The notes: generated from the sequence alone by a model not told the origin. Counted from the stretch's first letter, positions 1 through 9,170 are shown. The stretch is DNA of 38,213 nt from Sphingobacterium thalpophilum (GCA_945871875.1 CAMBYC010000013.1:1-38213); one strand, 5' to 3'. Made by a program: numbers and translations.

Positions 1-635
1 CAGAATTCTATTTCGAAAATCACCAGAATTGGGTTGCTGAAGTTAGGGATTATTCGGTTGAAGGCGATTGGAGTGGTGCAGCTTTTTTATTGGTAGCTGG
101 AGCAATAGCAGGAAATATAGAAGTTAAAGGATTAGATATACATTCTACACAAGCAGATAAGGCTATATTAGATGCATTAAAATCGGCTGGAGCAGAAATG
201 GAAATTGGAGAAAAAATCATCAATGTAAATAAGTCTTTATTAAAAGCATTTGAGTTTGATGCAACAGAATGTCCAGATTTGTTTCCACCATTGGTTGCAT
301 TAGCTACTTATTGTAAGGGTGAAACCAAAATTACAGGTGTAAATCGATTAGAACACAAGGAAAGCAATCGTGCACTAACGTTGCAAGAGGAATTTGGCAA
401 GATGGGTGTTTCAATTAAGTTAGAAGGAGATGTGATGCTTGTTAATGGAGGGGATAAGATAACAGGAGCAGAAGTATATTCTCATCATGATCATCGAATT
501 GCTATGGCTTGTGCAGTTGCAGCATTAAAAGCAGAAGGAGTAGTAAAAATAAGTGGTGCGGATGCAATTAATAAATCTTACCCAACATTTTATCAACATT
601 TGATTCAGTTGGGGGTTACAGTTAACAATTGTTGA
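1..635 (+). CDS. aroA: 3-phosphoshikimate 1-carboxyvinyltransferase (EPSP synthase), C-terminal part
   Basis: The gene runs in from the left edge; the reading frame is open from base 3 with no start inside the window. EPSP synthase transfers the enolpyruvyl group of PEP to shikimate-3-phosphate, the sixth step of the shikimate pathway, in the cytoplasm. About 210 residues are visible. Family landmarks are SVEGDWSGAAFLL near the start, the TGVNRLEHKESNR stretch, and DHRIAMACAVAAL near the C-terminus, where Asp-His-Arg is a conserved substrate-binding element. The GTG/TTG codons near base 90 are internal and not real starts. aroC follows 29 bases downstream on the same strand, so the two are probably co-transcribed. 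Identification is firm; only the N-terminal half is missing because of the window edge. Confidence 0.95.
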   Translation, partial: EFYFENHQNWVAEVRDYSVEGDWSGAAFLLVAGAIAGNIEVKGLDIHSTQADKAILDALKSAGAEMEIGEKIINVNKSLLKAFEFDATECPDLFPPLVALATYCKGETKITGVNRLEHKESNRALTLQEEFGKMGVSIKLEGDVMLVNGGDKITGAEVYSHHDHRIAMACAVAALKAEGVVKISGADAINKSYPTFYQHLIQLGVTVNNC

Positions 636-664
636 ATTAAGTTTTTCGAATATAAAACTTCATT

Positions 665-1639
665 ATGAATTCATTTGGTAGAATTTTCAGGGTACATATT
701 TTTGGAGAATCGCATGGGGTTTCAGTTGGAATAACTGTAGATGGTTGTCCTCCAGGTATTTCTTTGGTTGAAGAAGATTTTTTTGAAGATCTTGAAAGGA
801 GAAAAGGTGGAAAGCAAAAAGGAACAACTCCAAGGCAGGAAGCAGATTATCCATTAATAAAAAGTGGTTTGTTTAATGGCAAAACAACAGGAGCACCAAT
901 TACCATTTTATTTGAGAATAACAATACAAGGTCTACAGATTATGAAAAGCAAAGGGACGTGCCTCGTCCAGGGCATGCAGATTTTGTTGCGAGAGAGAAA
1001 TTCAAAGGATTTGAGGATTATAGGGGTGGAGGTCATTTCAGTGGAAGATTAACTGTATGTTTGGTTGCGGCTGGAGTAATTGCAAAAAAAATATTGTCTG
1101 GAATAGAAGTTAAAGCTTACATCAATGAAATTGGTGGTGAAAAAGATTTGGAAATGGGTTTGCAAAGAGCTATCGATGCAAAAGATTCTGTTGGAGGAAT
1201 TGTAACTTGTGAAGTAAATGGGTTACCAATTGGGTTGGGAGAACCTTTTTTTGACTCTATAGAATCATTATTGGCACACGCTGTATTTTCGATACCAGCG
1301 GTTAGGGGAATTGAATTTGGCACAGGATTTCCTGCTGCAAGAATGTTTGGTATTGAGCATAATGACGCTATTTTAAATGCTGAGGGAACTACAAATACAA
1401 ATCATGCAGGTGGGGTAGTAGGAGGAATAAGTAATGGTAATCCATTGGTTTTTAGGGTTGCAATAAAACCAACATCATCAACGCCAAAAGAACAATTGAC
1501 ATTAAATTGGGAGACAGGGTCAGCTGAAAAGTTTTCTGTAAAAGGAAGGCACGATTTGTGCATTGCCTTAAGAGTTCCTCCTGTTTTAGAGGCAGTAACT
1601 GCTATGGTTTTAGCTGATTTAAAAGTCGTGAGTAAATAA
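665..1639 (+). CDS. aroC: Chorismate synthase
   Basis: This enzyme converts EPSP to chorismate using reduced FMN, the last shikimate-pathway step. The signature GESHGVSVG lies near the N-terminus, followed by GCPPGI, RPGHADF, the GGGHFSGR glycine-rich motif, the GGIVTCEVNGLP region, GGISNG and the C-terminal GRHDLCIALRVPPVLEAV. The protein is 324 residues, shorter than the roughly 350-360 usual for the family; both ends look intact, so the shortening is spread through the body. The GGGHFSGR form differs from the GGGRSSARET form of enterobacterial enzymes and resembles a variant I associate with clostridial-type AroC. ATG at 665 gives the expected MNSFGRIFRV start. It sits directly after aroA. 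The assignment is secure; the subfamily remark is from memory. Confidence 0.95.
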   Translation: MNSFGRIFRVHIFGESHGVSVGITVDGCPPGISLVEEDFFEDLERRKGGKQKGTTPRQEADYPLIKSGLFNGKTTGAPITILFENNNTRSTDYEKQRDVPRPGHADFVAREKFKGFEDYRGGGHFSGRLTVCLVAAGVIAKKILSGIEVKAYINEIGGEKDLEMGLQRAIDAKDSVGGIVTCEVNGLPIGLGEPFFDSIESLLAHAVFSIPAVRGIEFGTGFPAARMFGIEHNDAILNAEGTTNTNHAGGVVGGISNGNPLVFRVAIKPTSSTPKEQLTLNWETGSAEKFSVKGRHDLCIALRVPPVLEAVTAMVLADLKVVSK

Positions 1640-1740
1640 ATTTTAAAATTTAGGAGTATTTTTTCAGTTACTTGATTAGAATTTTAAAAAATAAATATTC
1701 AATCAAGGAAAATAATTTTTTACTTTAACAACTTACCCTT

Positions 1741-1748
1741 TATTTTTG
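1741..1748 (+). promoter_or_regulatory. Possible -7 promoter box (TAnnTTTG)
   Basis: TATTTTTG matches the Bacteroidota sigma-70-type -7 element and ends 25 bases before the ATG at 1774. No clear TTTG -33 partner is seen at the expected 19-21 base spacing, so this is a weak call in AT-rich DNA. Confidence 0.35.
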
Positions 1749-1773
1749 CTCATTACGAAAATTTAACTTTTTT

Positions 1774-2370
1774 ATGAGAAAATTAATACTGTCAACCTTT
1801 GCAATGTTTTTGTTGCTGTCTTCAAATGCACAAATGGCTTCTAAAGTAAACAAGTCTAAGAAAGGTCAAACTTTGGGCTTGAATTTTACGTTTCTAGATT
1901 TTTCTACTGCAGCTGACCTAAAATCTAAGGGTTTAAGTGGTGTATTGTTGGATAAAAAATGGAAGGATATAAAAAGAATGTCAATGGGATTGGCTATAAC
2001 CTATACTAAAGGCATAACCGATAATATTGATTTTTCTGGAAGTTTAGGAGTGTCGAGCTTAAGTTATCCTCTTCCAAATAAAACTATATCCTTCAATGAA
2101 TCATTTTTGACAGAGGCAAATGCTAATTTGAATTTTAAGTTATTGTCAGATGAATTTAAAGTAGTTCCTTTTATTTCTACTGGAGTTGGTTTTTTTAATT
2201 GGAAAGGATATGCAGGTGCATATACCCCAATAGGATTAGGTTTACAAGTTAATTTATTTAATGAATCATTTTTGGTATTGCAATCTGGATATCGTTTTCC
2301 TGTAATATCAAATACTACAGCAAGTAATTTGTATTATAGTATTGGGTTCCATGGAAATATTGGAAAATAA
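1774..2370 (+). CDS. Small outer-membrane beta-barrel-like protein, function unknown
   Basis: This is a 198-residue secreted protein with a typical signal peptide (residues 1-19; MRKLILSTFAMFLLLSSNAQ), which also fixes the start. After cleavage there is a short basic stretch (KVNKSKKGQ). The remainder has alternating polar/hydrophobic segments with many Gly, Phe, Ser and aromatic residues, as expected for membrane beta-strands, and ends in a strand-like segment (YYSIGFHGNIG). This is the look of Bacteroidota OmpW/OMP_b-brl-like small barrels, but no family-defining motif is visible. It stands alone: aroC is upstream after 134 bases, and a strong bidirectional terminator separates it from the convergent PBP gene. 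Function cannot be stated from sequence. Confidence 0.7.
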   Translation: MRKLILSTFAMFLLLSSNAQMASKVNKSKKGQTLGLNFTFLDFSTAADLKSKGLSGVLLDKKWKDIKRMSMGLAITYTKGITDNIDFSGSLGVSSLSYPLPNKTISFNESFLTEANANLNFKLLSDEFKVVPFISTGVGFFNWKGYAGAYTPIGLGLQVNLFNESFLVLQSGYRFPVISNTTASNLYYSIGFHGNIGK

Positions 2371-2384
2371 ATAATTTTTTAAAA

Positions 2385-2427
2385 AATAAAAATGGAGGCA
2401 TCTTAATAAGTAGCCTCCATTTTTATT
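2385..2427. terminator. Bidirectional intrinsic terminator
   Basis: A perfect 15-bp inverted repeat (2385-2399 with 2413-2427) has a GGAGGC/GCCTCC core flanked by an A-run on one side and a T-run on the other. It lies between the convergent 1774-2370 and 2449-4746 genes, so it can terminate both. Confidence 0.85.
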
Positions 2428-2448
2428 GAAAATTGGTTTATAAATGTT

Positions 2449-4746
2449 CTAATATTTCTTTTTCTTTATAGTATCAGTTGTTTTGTCAGTTGGTTTTTGA
2501 AAAATTTTAGATTCAGTAGATACTTTTTCGTTTCCAGAACTGATAGGGATGTCAATAAAATCTGCTGAGGTTCCAGTTGCAGTATTTTCACCTTCAGCAG
2601 GAGGAGGTTTTTCTCCACCAGAAAGTTCTTGGTAATCAAATATTTCTTCATTTTTGAGATTTTCAGGCACTTGGAATTTTGCTAATGGATCTATTCCTAA
2701 AGTTTTGTCTTGAAAAACTTGTTGAAAGAAATAGCCCCATGCTGGCATAGCCATTTGAGCCCCACCTGTGGTGTACATCAATCTTAAAAAAGGGTCATCA
2801 GCACCCACCCAAACACCTGCCAATAGTTGCGGGGTAAAGCCGATAAACCAACCATCTGTATTGTCGTTGGTTGTTCCTGTTTTGGCGGCAGCATCATTTG
2901 TAAAACCAAAAGCTGTTCTTAGTGCCCTTCCGGTACCAAAATCTACCACTCCTTGCATCATTTTGGTCATTATATATGCATCTGCTTCACTAATAATTTC
3001 TTTGCTTTTTGAACTAAAATTGGCCAAAACATTTCCGTTTTTATCTTCAATCCGAGAAATATAATGTGGTTCAACATTAAACCCTCTTCCAGGGAACATT
3101 GTATAGCCTTGAATCATTTCTATGAGAGAGATATCTGCTGAACCAAGCGCAATGGAAGGAACTTCAGGGATATTACTAGTTATTCCACATTGTTTTGCAA
3201 ATTCAACTGTTCTTTTTACTCCCAATTCATTAATCAAATACACGGCGCCAGGGTTTTTTGAATATGCTAAACAAATCGCCATTGGTCCGCCAGTGCCATC
3301 AATAACTTTGTTGCCCATATTTATAGGGCCAGATGGTAATATTGTTTCAGGCTTATAGCCATTGGTTACAGCCAATGTATAAAGAAATGGTTTAAAAGTA
3401 GATCCAACTTGGCGTTTTGTTCTTATGTTAACATGATCATATTTAAATGTTTTGAAATCTATGCCCCCAACCCAAGCTTTAACTTCACCCGTAAATGGAT
3501 CCACAACTAAAATACCTGTTTGTAATAATTGTTTGTGGTATTTGATAGAGTCTTTAGGAGACATAATGGTGTCTTTTTCCCTTTTAGTATTCCACGCAAA
3601 TACTTTCATTGATAGTTTTTCATTGAATGACTTTTTAATTTCATCTTCATCAATGCCATCTTCTTTCATGCTTCGCCACCTTTCAGATCTTTTTATTGCG
3701 TTTTCAAGCACTCTAACCCCTTCTTTTGACGCCCAAACAGAGCCATTTTTAATATTTGATTGGTTATTGAATACATTTTGAAGATTTTGCATGTGCCTGT
3801 ACACTGCAATTTCTGCATACTCCTGCATTCTAGGATTGATAGTTGTATATATTCTCAAACCATCTTTAAAAATATCGTAAGGATTGCCAGTTTTTGGATT
3901 GATATTATTTTTACACCAGTTTTTAACATCGTCTTTTAAGATATCTCTAAAATATGGAGCTACACCAGCATTCTCATCAAGTTTTTTGTATTTCAATTCA
4001 ATGGGCTTGCGCTTATCAACTGCAGCTTCTTCTTGTGTTAAAAAACCATTTCTAACCATTTGATTAATTACAATATTTCTTCTATCAAAAGCAGCTTTGT
4101 AATTTCTTCTAGGGTTATAAATGGTGTTGCCTTTAAGTAAACCTACAAGTACAGCAGCTTCTTCTACAGATAGCCTATCTGGTTCTTTTTGAAAATAAGT
4201 TTTGGCAGCATTTCTAATGCCATAAATTTCATCCCCAAAGCTTACCATGTTTAAATAAAGTGCTGCAATTTCTTCTTTAGTAAAGTTTTTTTCTAATTTG
4301 ATAGCAACTACCCATTCTTTGAACTTCTCGGTTAGTCGCATAAAACTATTGGTTGAGCCTTGATTAAGTAAGTTTTTAGCCAGCTGTTGTGTTATAGTAC
4401 TAGCCCCACCTTCTCTTCCCATATAGACAATGGCTCTTGCTAAACTGCGAATGTCAATTCCAGAATGTTCATAAAATCGTTCATCTTCAGTTGCTACAAG
4501 AGCATGAATCACGTTTATTGAGATGTCTTTATACTTTACATTCGTTCTATCTTTAGTATAATATTTACCCATTAAAGTGCCATCAGTTGCTAAAATTTCT
4601 GAAGAAGATAACATTGAAGGGTTTTCAAGCTCCTCCAAAGAAGGTAATTTCCCAAATAACCCTAAGTTCAAGGTTATAATAAAAAGTATAAATATCCCCC
4701 AACCCCAAAAAAATATTTTCCAAAAAGTTTTTATTGTATTCGTCAT
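2449..4746 (-). CDS. Class A penicillin-binding protein (bifunctional transglycosylase/transpeptidase, PBP1A type)
   Basis: This 765-residue inner-membrane enzyme polymerises lipid II into glycan strands and crosslinks them. One membrane anchor lies at residues 10-30. The GT51 transglycosylase domain follows, with TEDERFYEHSGID (catalytic Glu87) and GGASTITQQLAKN at 113-125. The transpeptidase domain has SxxK at Ser449-Lys452 (GSTFKPF), SxN at Ser496-Asn498 and KTGT at 622-625. The C-terminal tail after about residue 680 is Pro/Glu/Ser/Thr/Lys-rich and low in complexity, probably disordered. It lies 31 bases downstream of porW on the same strand, so the two are likely co-transcribed. All catalytic motifs are present. 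I give no gene symbol because mrcA/ponA naming is ambiguous in this phylum. Confidence 0.95.
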   Translation of the reverse strand: MTNTIKTFWKIFFWGWGIFILFIITLNLGLFGKLPSLEELENPSMLSSSEILATDGTLMGKYYTKDRTNVKYKDISINVIHALVATEDERFYEHSGIDIRSLARAIVYMGREGGASTITQQLAKNLLNQGSTNSFMRLTEKFKEWVVAIKLEKNFTKEEIAALYLNMVSFGDEIYGIRNAAKTYFQKEPDRLSVEEAAVLVGLLKGNTIYNPRRNYKAAFDRRNIVINQMVRNGFLTQEEAAVDKRKPIELKYKKLDENAGVAPYFRDILKDDVKNWCKNNINPKTGNPYDIFKDGLRIYTTINPRMQEYAEIAVYRHMQNLQNVFNNQSNIKNGSVWASKEGVRVLENAIKRSERWRSMKEDGIDEDEIKKSFNEKLSMKVFAWNTKREKDTIMSPKDSIKYHKQLLQTGILVVDPFTGEVKAWVGGIDFKTFKYDHVNIRTKRQVGSTFKPFLYTLAVTNGYKPETILPSGPINMGNKVIDGTGGPMAICLAYSKNPGAVYLINELGVKRTVEFAKQCGITSNIPEVPSIALGSADISLIEMIQGYTMFPGRGFNVEPHYISRIEDKNGNVLANFSSKSKEIISEADAYIMTKMMQGVVDFGTGRALRTAFGFTNDAAAKTGTTNDNTDGWFIGFTPQLLAGVWVGADDPFLRLMYTTGGAQMAMPAWGYFFQQVFQDKTLGIDPLAKFQVPENLKNEEIFDYQELSGGEKPPPAEGENTATGTSADFIDIPISSGNEKVSTESKIFQKPTDKTTDTIKKKKY

Positions 4747-4777
4747 ATTTTGTTTAATTAGTTTTTCTAAATTCTGA

Positions 4778-7700
4778 CTATTTATTTAAAGGATGTTTTT
4801 TTAACCAATCTAGGTATAATAATATTTTTTTACTTTTCATTAAAACTTCTAGATTAGAAGGAGTAATATTAAAAAATGAAAACTTATCTTTTGGCATCCA
4901 GGGGAAAATTTCAATTAATGCAGCTAATTTAGTCTTTTCTATATATTCAAATGCCTCTGAATTGTTTTTAAAGGACGAAATTGTTATCAATTCTGTATTT
5001 GGAGGTAAAGAATTTATGGATATACTCAATGAAGCATTATAATTATGTTGATTATTGTATCTATTTATTGCATTTTTTGCTTCAATTATATAAACTACAT
5101 CAACCTTTTCCAGTTGCACAACAACAAATTGTTCTTCGTTAGGATTTGATGTATATACAGGGTCGTCTGTTTTTTTATCTATTATTGGTCTTAATAGAAC
5201 ACTATCTTTTTTGTCAATTGATGTTTTTATTTCAGATGTATCTTTTAAATTTATAGAATTCTTAACTTTTGAAATCTGATTTATTTCATTGTTATCGTTG
5301 GAATTTATATTTTTTGTGGGATTTACTAAAATCGGTTTTAATAAATTTGAACTACTATCTTCATTTACTCTTTTGATTTGGAGATTTTGTAAATAAGATT
5401 CCGTCTTTTTCCTTTCTTTTAGTGCATTAATTAGCGTAGTTGATTTTTCAGCTAAAATTGAGTTAGGAAAGAGGGCGACTATTTTTTCTAAAACATTTAT
5501 TGCCAAACTGTCGTTGGTGTTTTTTATATGGTAAACTGCTTCAATGTAAAGTAGTTGTGGTGTCCAGAATGATTCACCATAAAGGGTATCAGCTTTTTTC
5601 TTTTCTGCAAATGCTTTGGTAAAATTACCCTCTAAGAAAATATTGTATACATTTTCATAAGAAGCTGTTGCCGCATTTTTAAATGCATTTTTGTCTTTTT
5701 CAACAGATTTAGGGTCGTTTGCTAATCTGAAAAATTTGCTCTGGGGAAAGTGTTCGTCAATGTATTTCTTATATAGTTCTGTTTTTTCTTTATTCCCAGC
5801 TAATTTGTAACAATTGTATAAACCAAATACAATTTCCTCATTATAAATGGAATTTGGAAATTGGTTTAAGAGTTCTTCATTGTTCTTGATAAGTGAGATA
5901 CAATCGTTGAGTTCTTCTCTATAAATTTTACTTAAATTGAACAAAGTTTTTAGAAGTGTATCTTTTGAGGGTAAAATAGGTTCATTGATGTTTTCAATGG
6001 TTGAAATTGCATCATTAAAATTGTCTTGCCCTGGTTTAGGCATAAAATCTCCTGAAGCCTTTTGTGCTTCAATAGTTTGAACAACAGCTTTAATTCTTCT
6101 CCAATTGTCAACATTAGGCCGATTTCCCCAAACGGTTTTGAATTGCTTAAAACCTTGTGTTTTTAGGTTATTGTTGTAAAAATACCATTCACCTTTTGCC
6201 TCATTACCTTGAAACAAATTAATTGGTTTATCAGCAAATCCAGAGGCAGCTACAACACTACTTTCGGCATTGCCAGCATTCAATGAGCCATCTTCATTTT
6301 CCTTTAATCCTTTTTCTTTTCTTATTCTTTTGGCTTGTGCTTTTAAGAATAATTCCCTTTCTTTTTCAGGCATCGCCTCAATTCGAAGTAAACTATCTTG
6401 AATGTATTTTGTGGTTAGTAAAGTGGTAAGTTTTTTTAATAAAATTTTTCTTTCTTTAACAGTTTCAATTGAATGTATTGAAGAATCATTAAAATCAAGA
6501 CTATCATAAGCTGTAGCTGCAATTTCGTATTTTCGTTCATCAAAAGCTAAATCGCCCAATAATTGAAAATTGAGATTTCTATATTTAATATTTGTTCTAT
6601 TAAAAGTAGTGCCTTTGAAGAGTAGACTGATTGCCTCATTATTATGGGTTCTAAATTTTTCAATTTTTGCAGCTGCATAGTAGATTATTGCTCGATAATC
6701 TGCATATTTTTCTTTATTTGCCATTCTTTTTAAATCAGCTAAGTTTTTACTGATTTGAATTTCACCTTCATCTCCTGTAAAAAGTTCAATTTGATTTATT
6801 CTTCCATAAGCTTCTATAATTGGATCTAATGTGCTTTGTATAGCATCTTCATAAAATTGGGATGCAAGTTTATTGTTTCCTGCTTTTTGATAAAGTTGTG
6901 CAACAAGAAATTTGGCTCTAGGTTTTTCTTTTGCAGGGTAGCTTTGAATTGCTTTTTGTAAATAATTGGCTGCACTATCATAGCTTTCTTGAAGATAATA
7001 TTGGTAGGCTTGTAATTCATTTAGTTTTGGTTGCAATCTATCAGGGAAATCTTTGTCTCTTTTTAATGTTTCAATTAAACCTGCTGCAATATAAAACGAT
7101 TGTTGTTCAAGATAAACTCTTATAATCCAAAGGATAGCTTCATTTCTAGCAGAAAGATGTGAAAGTTTTGCTATAAGAGAATTTTTGGGTTCTGGGGTAG
7201 AAATGTTAAAAACACTTCCAGAAGTATTAATATTAGACCCCATAATTTTATTATAACCTTTCTCATCTTTATTTTTAGGTTGAAAAGTGTAGTTAATATA
7301 TTGAAAAGCAATGGCTGCAGAGTCAAAATCGCGCTTATAAAAATAAGCCTTTCCCATTAATAGAAACAAATCATCTACCCAATCAGAACGTAAGTCATGC
7401 AGCAAAATAGCATCATTTGCTTTTGTGATTACTGAATCAAGCTCTGTTTTATTTGTAGCAATTTTTTCAAGAGTGTAAGGAAAAAATGGCAAAAGCAATG
7501 TAAAATTGTCTTTGTGTTGTAGTTTTGCATCAGCAATAATGGTGTTCAATTTTTTCTCGGCATTGAAATAAAAATTATAATGCGTAGTTAAGTTTTGAAT
7601 AACTTTTTTGACTGGATTTATTTTTTTCTCAGTTGACTGGTCTGAAGACAATTGTCTTTTTTCATATTTTACTGGTTTTGTGGGAAGTATTGAACTATTT

Positions 7701-7786
7701 ACCTGAGATGAAGCATGTAAAATGAAGATCAAAAAGGATACCACAAAAAGGGTTAGTTTAAAAAAAGTTTTATTGAAATTAGCCAA
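4778..7786 (-). CDS. porW: PorW/SprE-like TPR protein of the type IX secretion system
   Basis: A 1002-residue periplasmic TPR protein. PorW (Porphyromonas) and SprE (Flavobacterium) are needed for T9SS secretion and gliding. Recognition rests on the region after the signal peptide (NLTTHYNFYFNAEKKLNTII, then the FLLMGKAYFYKRDFDSA TPR), which has the look of this family, and on many helical TPR-like repeats up to about residue 760, with a variable Ser/Asn/Lys-rich linker and a small C-terminal domain (about 890-1000). The start is TTG at 7786; I see no ATG that fits better. The N-terminus is a hydrophobic export signal ending HASSQ, with no lipobox Cys, although characterised SprE/PorW proteins are described as lipoproteins. 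It heads the operon with the PBP gene. It fits with the T9SS cargo at 13544-15472. The family call is by recognition, not alignment. Confidence 0.75.
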   Translation of the reverse strand: MANFNKTFFKLTLFVVSFLIFILHASSQVNSSILPTKPVKYEKRQLSSDQSTEKKINPVKKVIQNLTTHYNFYFNAEKKLNTIIADAKLQHKDNFTLLLPFFPYTLEKIATNKTELDSVITKANDAILLHDLRSDWVDDLFLLMGKAYFYKRDFDSAAIAFQYINYTFQPKNKDEKGYNKIMGSNINTSGSVFNISTPEPKNSLIAKLSHLSARNEAILWIIRVYLEQQSFYIAAGLIETLKRDKDFPDRLQPKLNELQAYQYYLQESYDSAANYLQKAIQSYPAKEKPRAKFLVAQLYQKAGNNKLASQFYEDAIQSTLDPIIEAYGRINQIELFTGDEGEIQISKNLADLKRMANKEKYADYRAIIYYAAAKIEKFRTHNNEAISLLFKGTTFNRTNIKYRNLNFQLLGDLAFDERKYEIAATAYDSLDFNDSSIHSIETVKERKILLKKLTTLLTTKYIQDSLLRIEAMPEKERELFLKAQAKRIRKEKGLKENEDGSLNAGNAESSVVAASGFADKPINLFQGNEAKGEWYFYNNNLKTQGFKQFKTVWGNRPNVDNWRRIKAVVQTIEAQKASGDFMPKPGQDNFNDAISTIENINEPILPSKDTLLKTLFNLSKIYREELNDCISLIKNNEELLNQFPNSIYNEEIVFGLYNCYKLAGNKEKTELYKKYIDEHFPQSKFFRLANDPKSVEKDKNAFKNAATASYENVYNIFLEGNFTKAFAEKKKADTLYGESFWTPQLLYIEAVYHIKNTNDSLAINVLEKIVALFPNSILAEKSTTLINALKERKKTESYLQNLQIKRVNEDSSSNLLKPILVNPTKNINSNDNNEINQISKVKNSINLKDTSEIKTSIDKKDSVLLRPIIDKKTDDPVYTSNPNEEQFVVVQLEKVDVVYIIEAKNAINRYNNQHNYNASLSISINSLPPNTELITISSFKNNSEAFEYIEKTKLAALIEIFPWMPKDKFSFFNITPSNLEVLMKSKKILLYLDWLKKHPLNK

Positions 7787-7946
7787 TGGTAATAATTTAG
7801 TGTAAAAGTAGTTTGGAATTGGGAAAATGATAAAAAACTGTTGTTAAAATGCTTATTATGTATGTTTTATATTTTTAGTACAGACTTTTTTATCCATTTA
7901 TGAAAAATTAAGTTAATTTACCGACTTTATATGACAAGTGATTAGT

Positions 7947-8345
7947 ATGGCAAATTTAAAAGAAAAAACTACGATTTTTAGTAGATTAAGAAATAGATAT
8001 AGGTTGGTAATTATGAATGATGAAACCTATGAAGAAGTTGCTGCATTCAAGTTAGACAAATTAAGTGTTTATGTTACTTTGTGCACAATATTTATTATTC
8101 TAGTTAGTTTAACAGTAGCACTAATTGTTTTTACTCCAATGCGTTATTACATACCAGGGTATGGTAGTCAAACCGATCGAAGGCAATTAATGGCAATGAA
8201 ACAACGTTCTGATTCTATAGAAAAAAAATTGAAATACAGTGAGAAATATTGGAATGATGTCAAAATGGTTTTAAACGGGGCTAGTACCGATAATTTAGAT
8301 ACTATGCTGTTAAAAGACATTAAGTTAGAACAAATTACAGATTAA
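7947..8345 (+). CDS. Single-pass membrane protein resembling the N-terminus of Bacteroidota M23 peptidases, no peptidase domain
   Basis: About 132 residues. ATG at 7947 (MANLKEK) is preferred over an in-frame GTG three codons upstream. The cytoplasmic start LRNRYRLVIMNDETYEEVA, a membrane helix (about residues 42-68), then FTPMRYYIPGYG and a short coiled-coil-like segment match my memory of the N-terminal part of a Bacteroidota M23 metallopeptidase family. In that family a LytM/M23 domain normally follows. Here the protein stops at residue 132 with no HxxxD or HxH zinc motifs, and the bactofilin gene begins 9 bases later, so the catalytic domain is absent. Bactofilins are often paired with M23 peptidases, so this may be a scaffold-only partner. 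Alternatively it is a truncated gene. The family link is inference. Confidence 0.65.
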   Translation: MANLKEKTTIFSRLRNRYRLVIMNDETYEEVAAFKLDKLSVYVTLCTIFIILVSLTVALIVFTPMRYYIPGYGSQTDRRQLMAMKQRSDSIEKKLKYSEKYWNDVKMVLNGASTDNLDTMLLKDIKLEQITD

Positions 8346-8354
8346 AAATATTCT

Positions 8355-8765
8355 ATGTTTAATAATAAGGCAAAACCCGAAATTGAAATTAATATGACTA
8401 CTGGAAATACATTGATTGGCAATGGAACTATCATTACAGGAGAAATTGTAAGTAAATTTGATATAAGAATTGATGGTACTTTTAAGGGAAATATAACCGG
8501 CGATTCTAAGGTTATAATTGGACAAGATGGAATAGTAGATGGCGATATAAATTGCAGTCAAGCCGATATTTTGGGTAAAATTAAAGGGAATATTACTGTA
8601 AAAGATTTGTTGAATTTAAGAGGTAAGGCTTCTGTTGCTGGTGATATCTATGCTGTTAAACTTCAAATAGAACCAACGGTAACTTTTAATGGCAAATGTA
8701 ATATGGTAGAAAACATTACCGTTGTGGAACCGGTAATACCAGTAGAAAAGCAAAAGAAGAATTAA
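8355..8765 (+). CDS. Bactofilin family cytoskeletal protein
   Basis: A 136-residue polymer-forming protein. Bactofilins (DUF583) fold as a right-handed beta-helix and assemble into nucleotide-free filaments that position cell-wall enzymes. The pattern of short beta-helix rungs is clear from about residue 18 to 120: IGNGTIITGEI, DIRIDGTFKGNI, KVIIGQDGIVDGDI, ADILGKIKGNI, LLNLRGKASVAGDI, LQIEPTVTFNGKC. Short unstructured tails flank it, with Lys-rich residues at the C-terminus. It lies 9 bases after the M23-N-terminus-like membrane gene and 9 bases before the AtpI-like gene, so these form one transcript. Confidence 0.92.
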   Translation: MFNNKAKPEIEINMTTGNTLIGNGTIITGEIVSKFDIRIDGTFKGNITGDSKVIIGQDGIVDGDINCSQADILGKIKGNITVKDLLNLRGKASVAGDIYAVKLQIEPTVTFNGKCNMVENITVVEPVIPVEKQKKN

Positions 8766-8774
8766 TTTTATTAG

Positions 8775-9170
8775 ATGTTAAAATATTTCTTGTTTAATAG
8801 TGTAGTTTATTTGTGTTTTGTAATTGTTTTAGCATCTTTTGTATTGAATAATTATTTGATACAATATGGGTTTGATGTGCTGATGTTTAGAATTGGAAAT
8901 ATTCTCTTGTGTATTGTTACTTTATTTTCATTGTATTTTTTAAAAAGAGGAATGAATGCAAGCTCAACTGCAAAGTTTCTTGGAGCAGTTTATGGAAGCT
9001 TTATTATAAAACTAGTTTTTATAGGTTTTGTAGTGTTTGTTTATGCATTTACACACAGAGGTGCCTTGAATAAGCCATCTTTATTTTCTTTGTTATTTCT
9101 TTATTTGGTTTATACTTTTTTTGAAATTAAAGCTTTGTTGCAAATCGGAAAAGGGAATAGTAATGGCTAA
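8775..9170 (+). CDS. Four-helix membrane protein, AtpI-like
   Basis: A 131-residue very hydrophobic protein with four predicted membrane helices (about residues 5-27, 36-55, 68-92 and 101-120) and a short polar C-terminus. The size, helix layout and position right after a bactofilin gene are what I recall for the AtpI-like protein that precedes the F-type ATP synthase operon in many Bacteroidota; in F1Fo systems AtpI helps assemble the c-ring. Here no atp genes follow. Instead a SprT-like gene overlaps its stop by 8 bases. With no hard motif, the AtpI label is tentative. Confidence 0.55.
   Translation: MLKYFLFNSVVYLCFVIVLASFVLNNYLIQYGFDVLMFRIGNILLCIVTLFSLYFLKRGMNASSTAKFLGAVYGSFIIKLVFIGFVVFVYAFTHRGALNKPSLFSLLFLYLVYTFFEIKALLQIGKGNSNG

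Noticed and set aside
2768-3781. Plus-strand open frames inside the PBP gene (and similar frames antisense to other genes)
   Set aside because: They lie wholly opposite well-identified genes and their translations show no family motifs.
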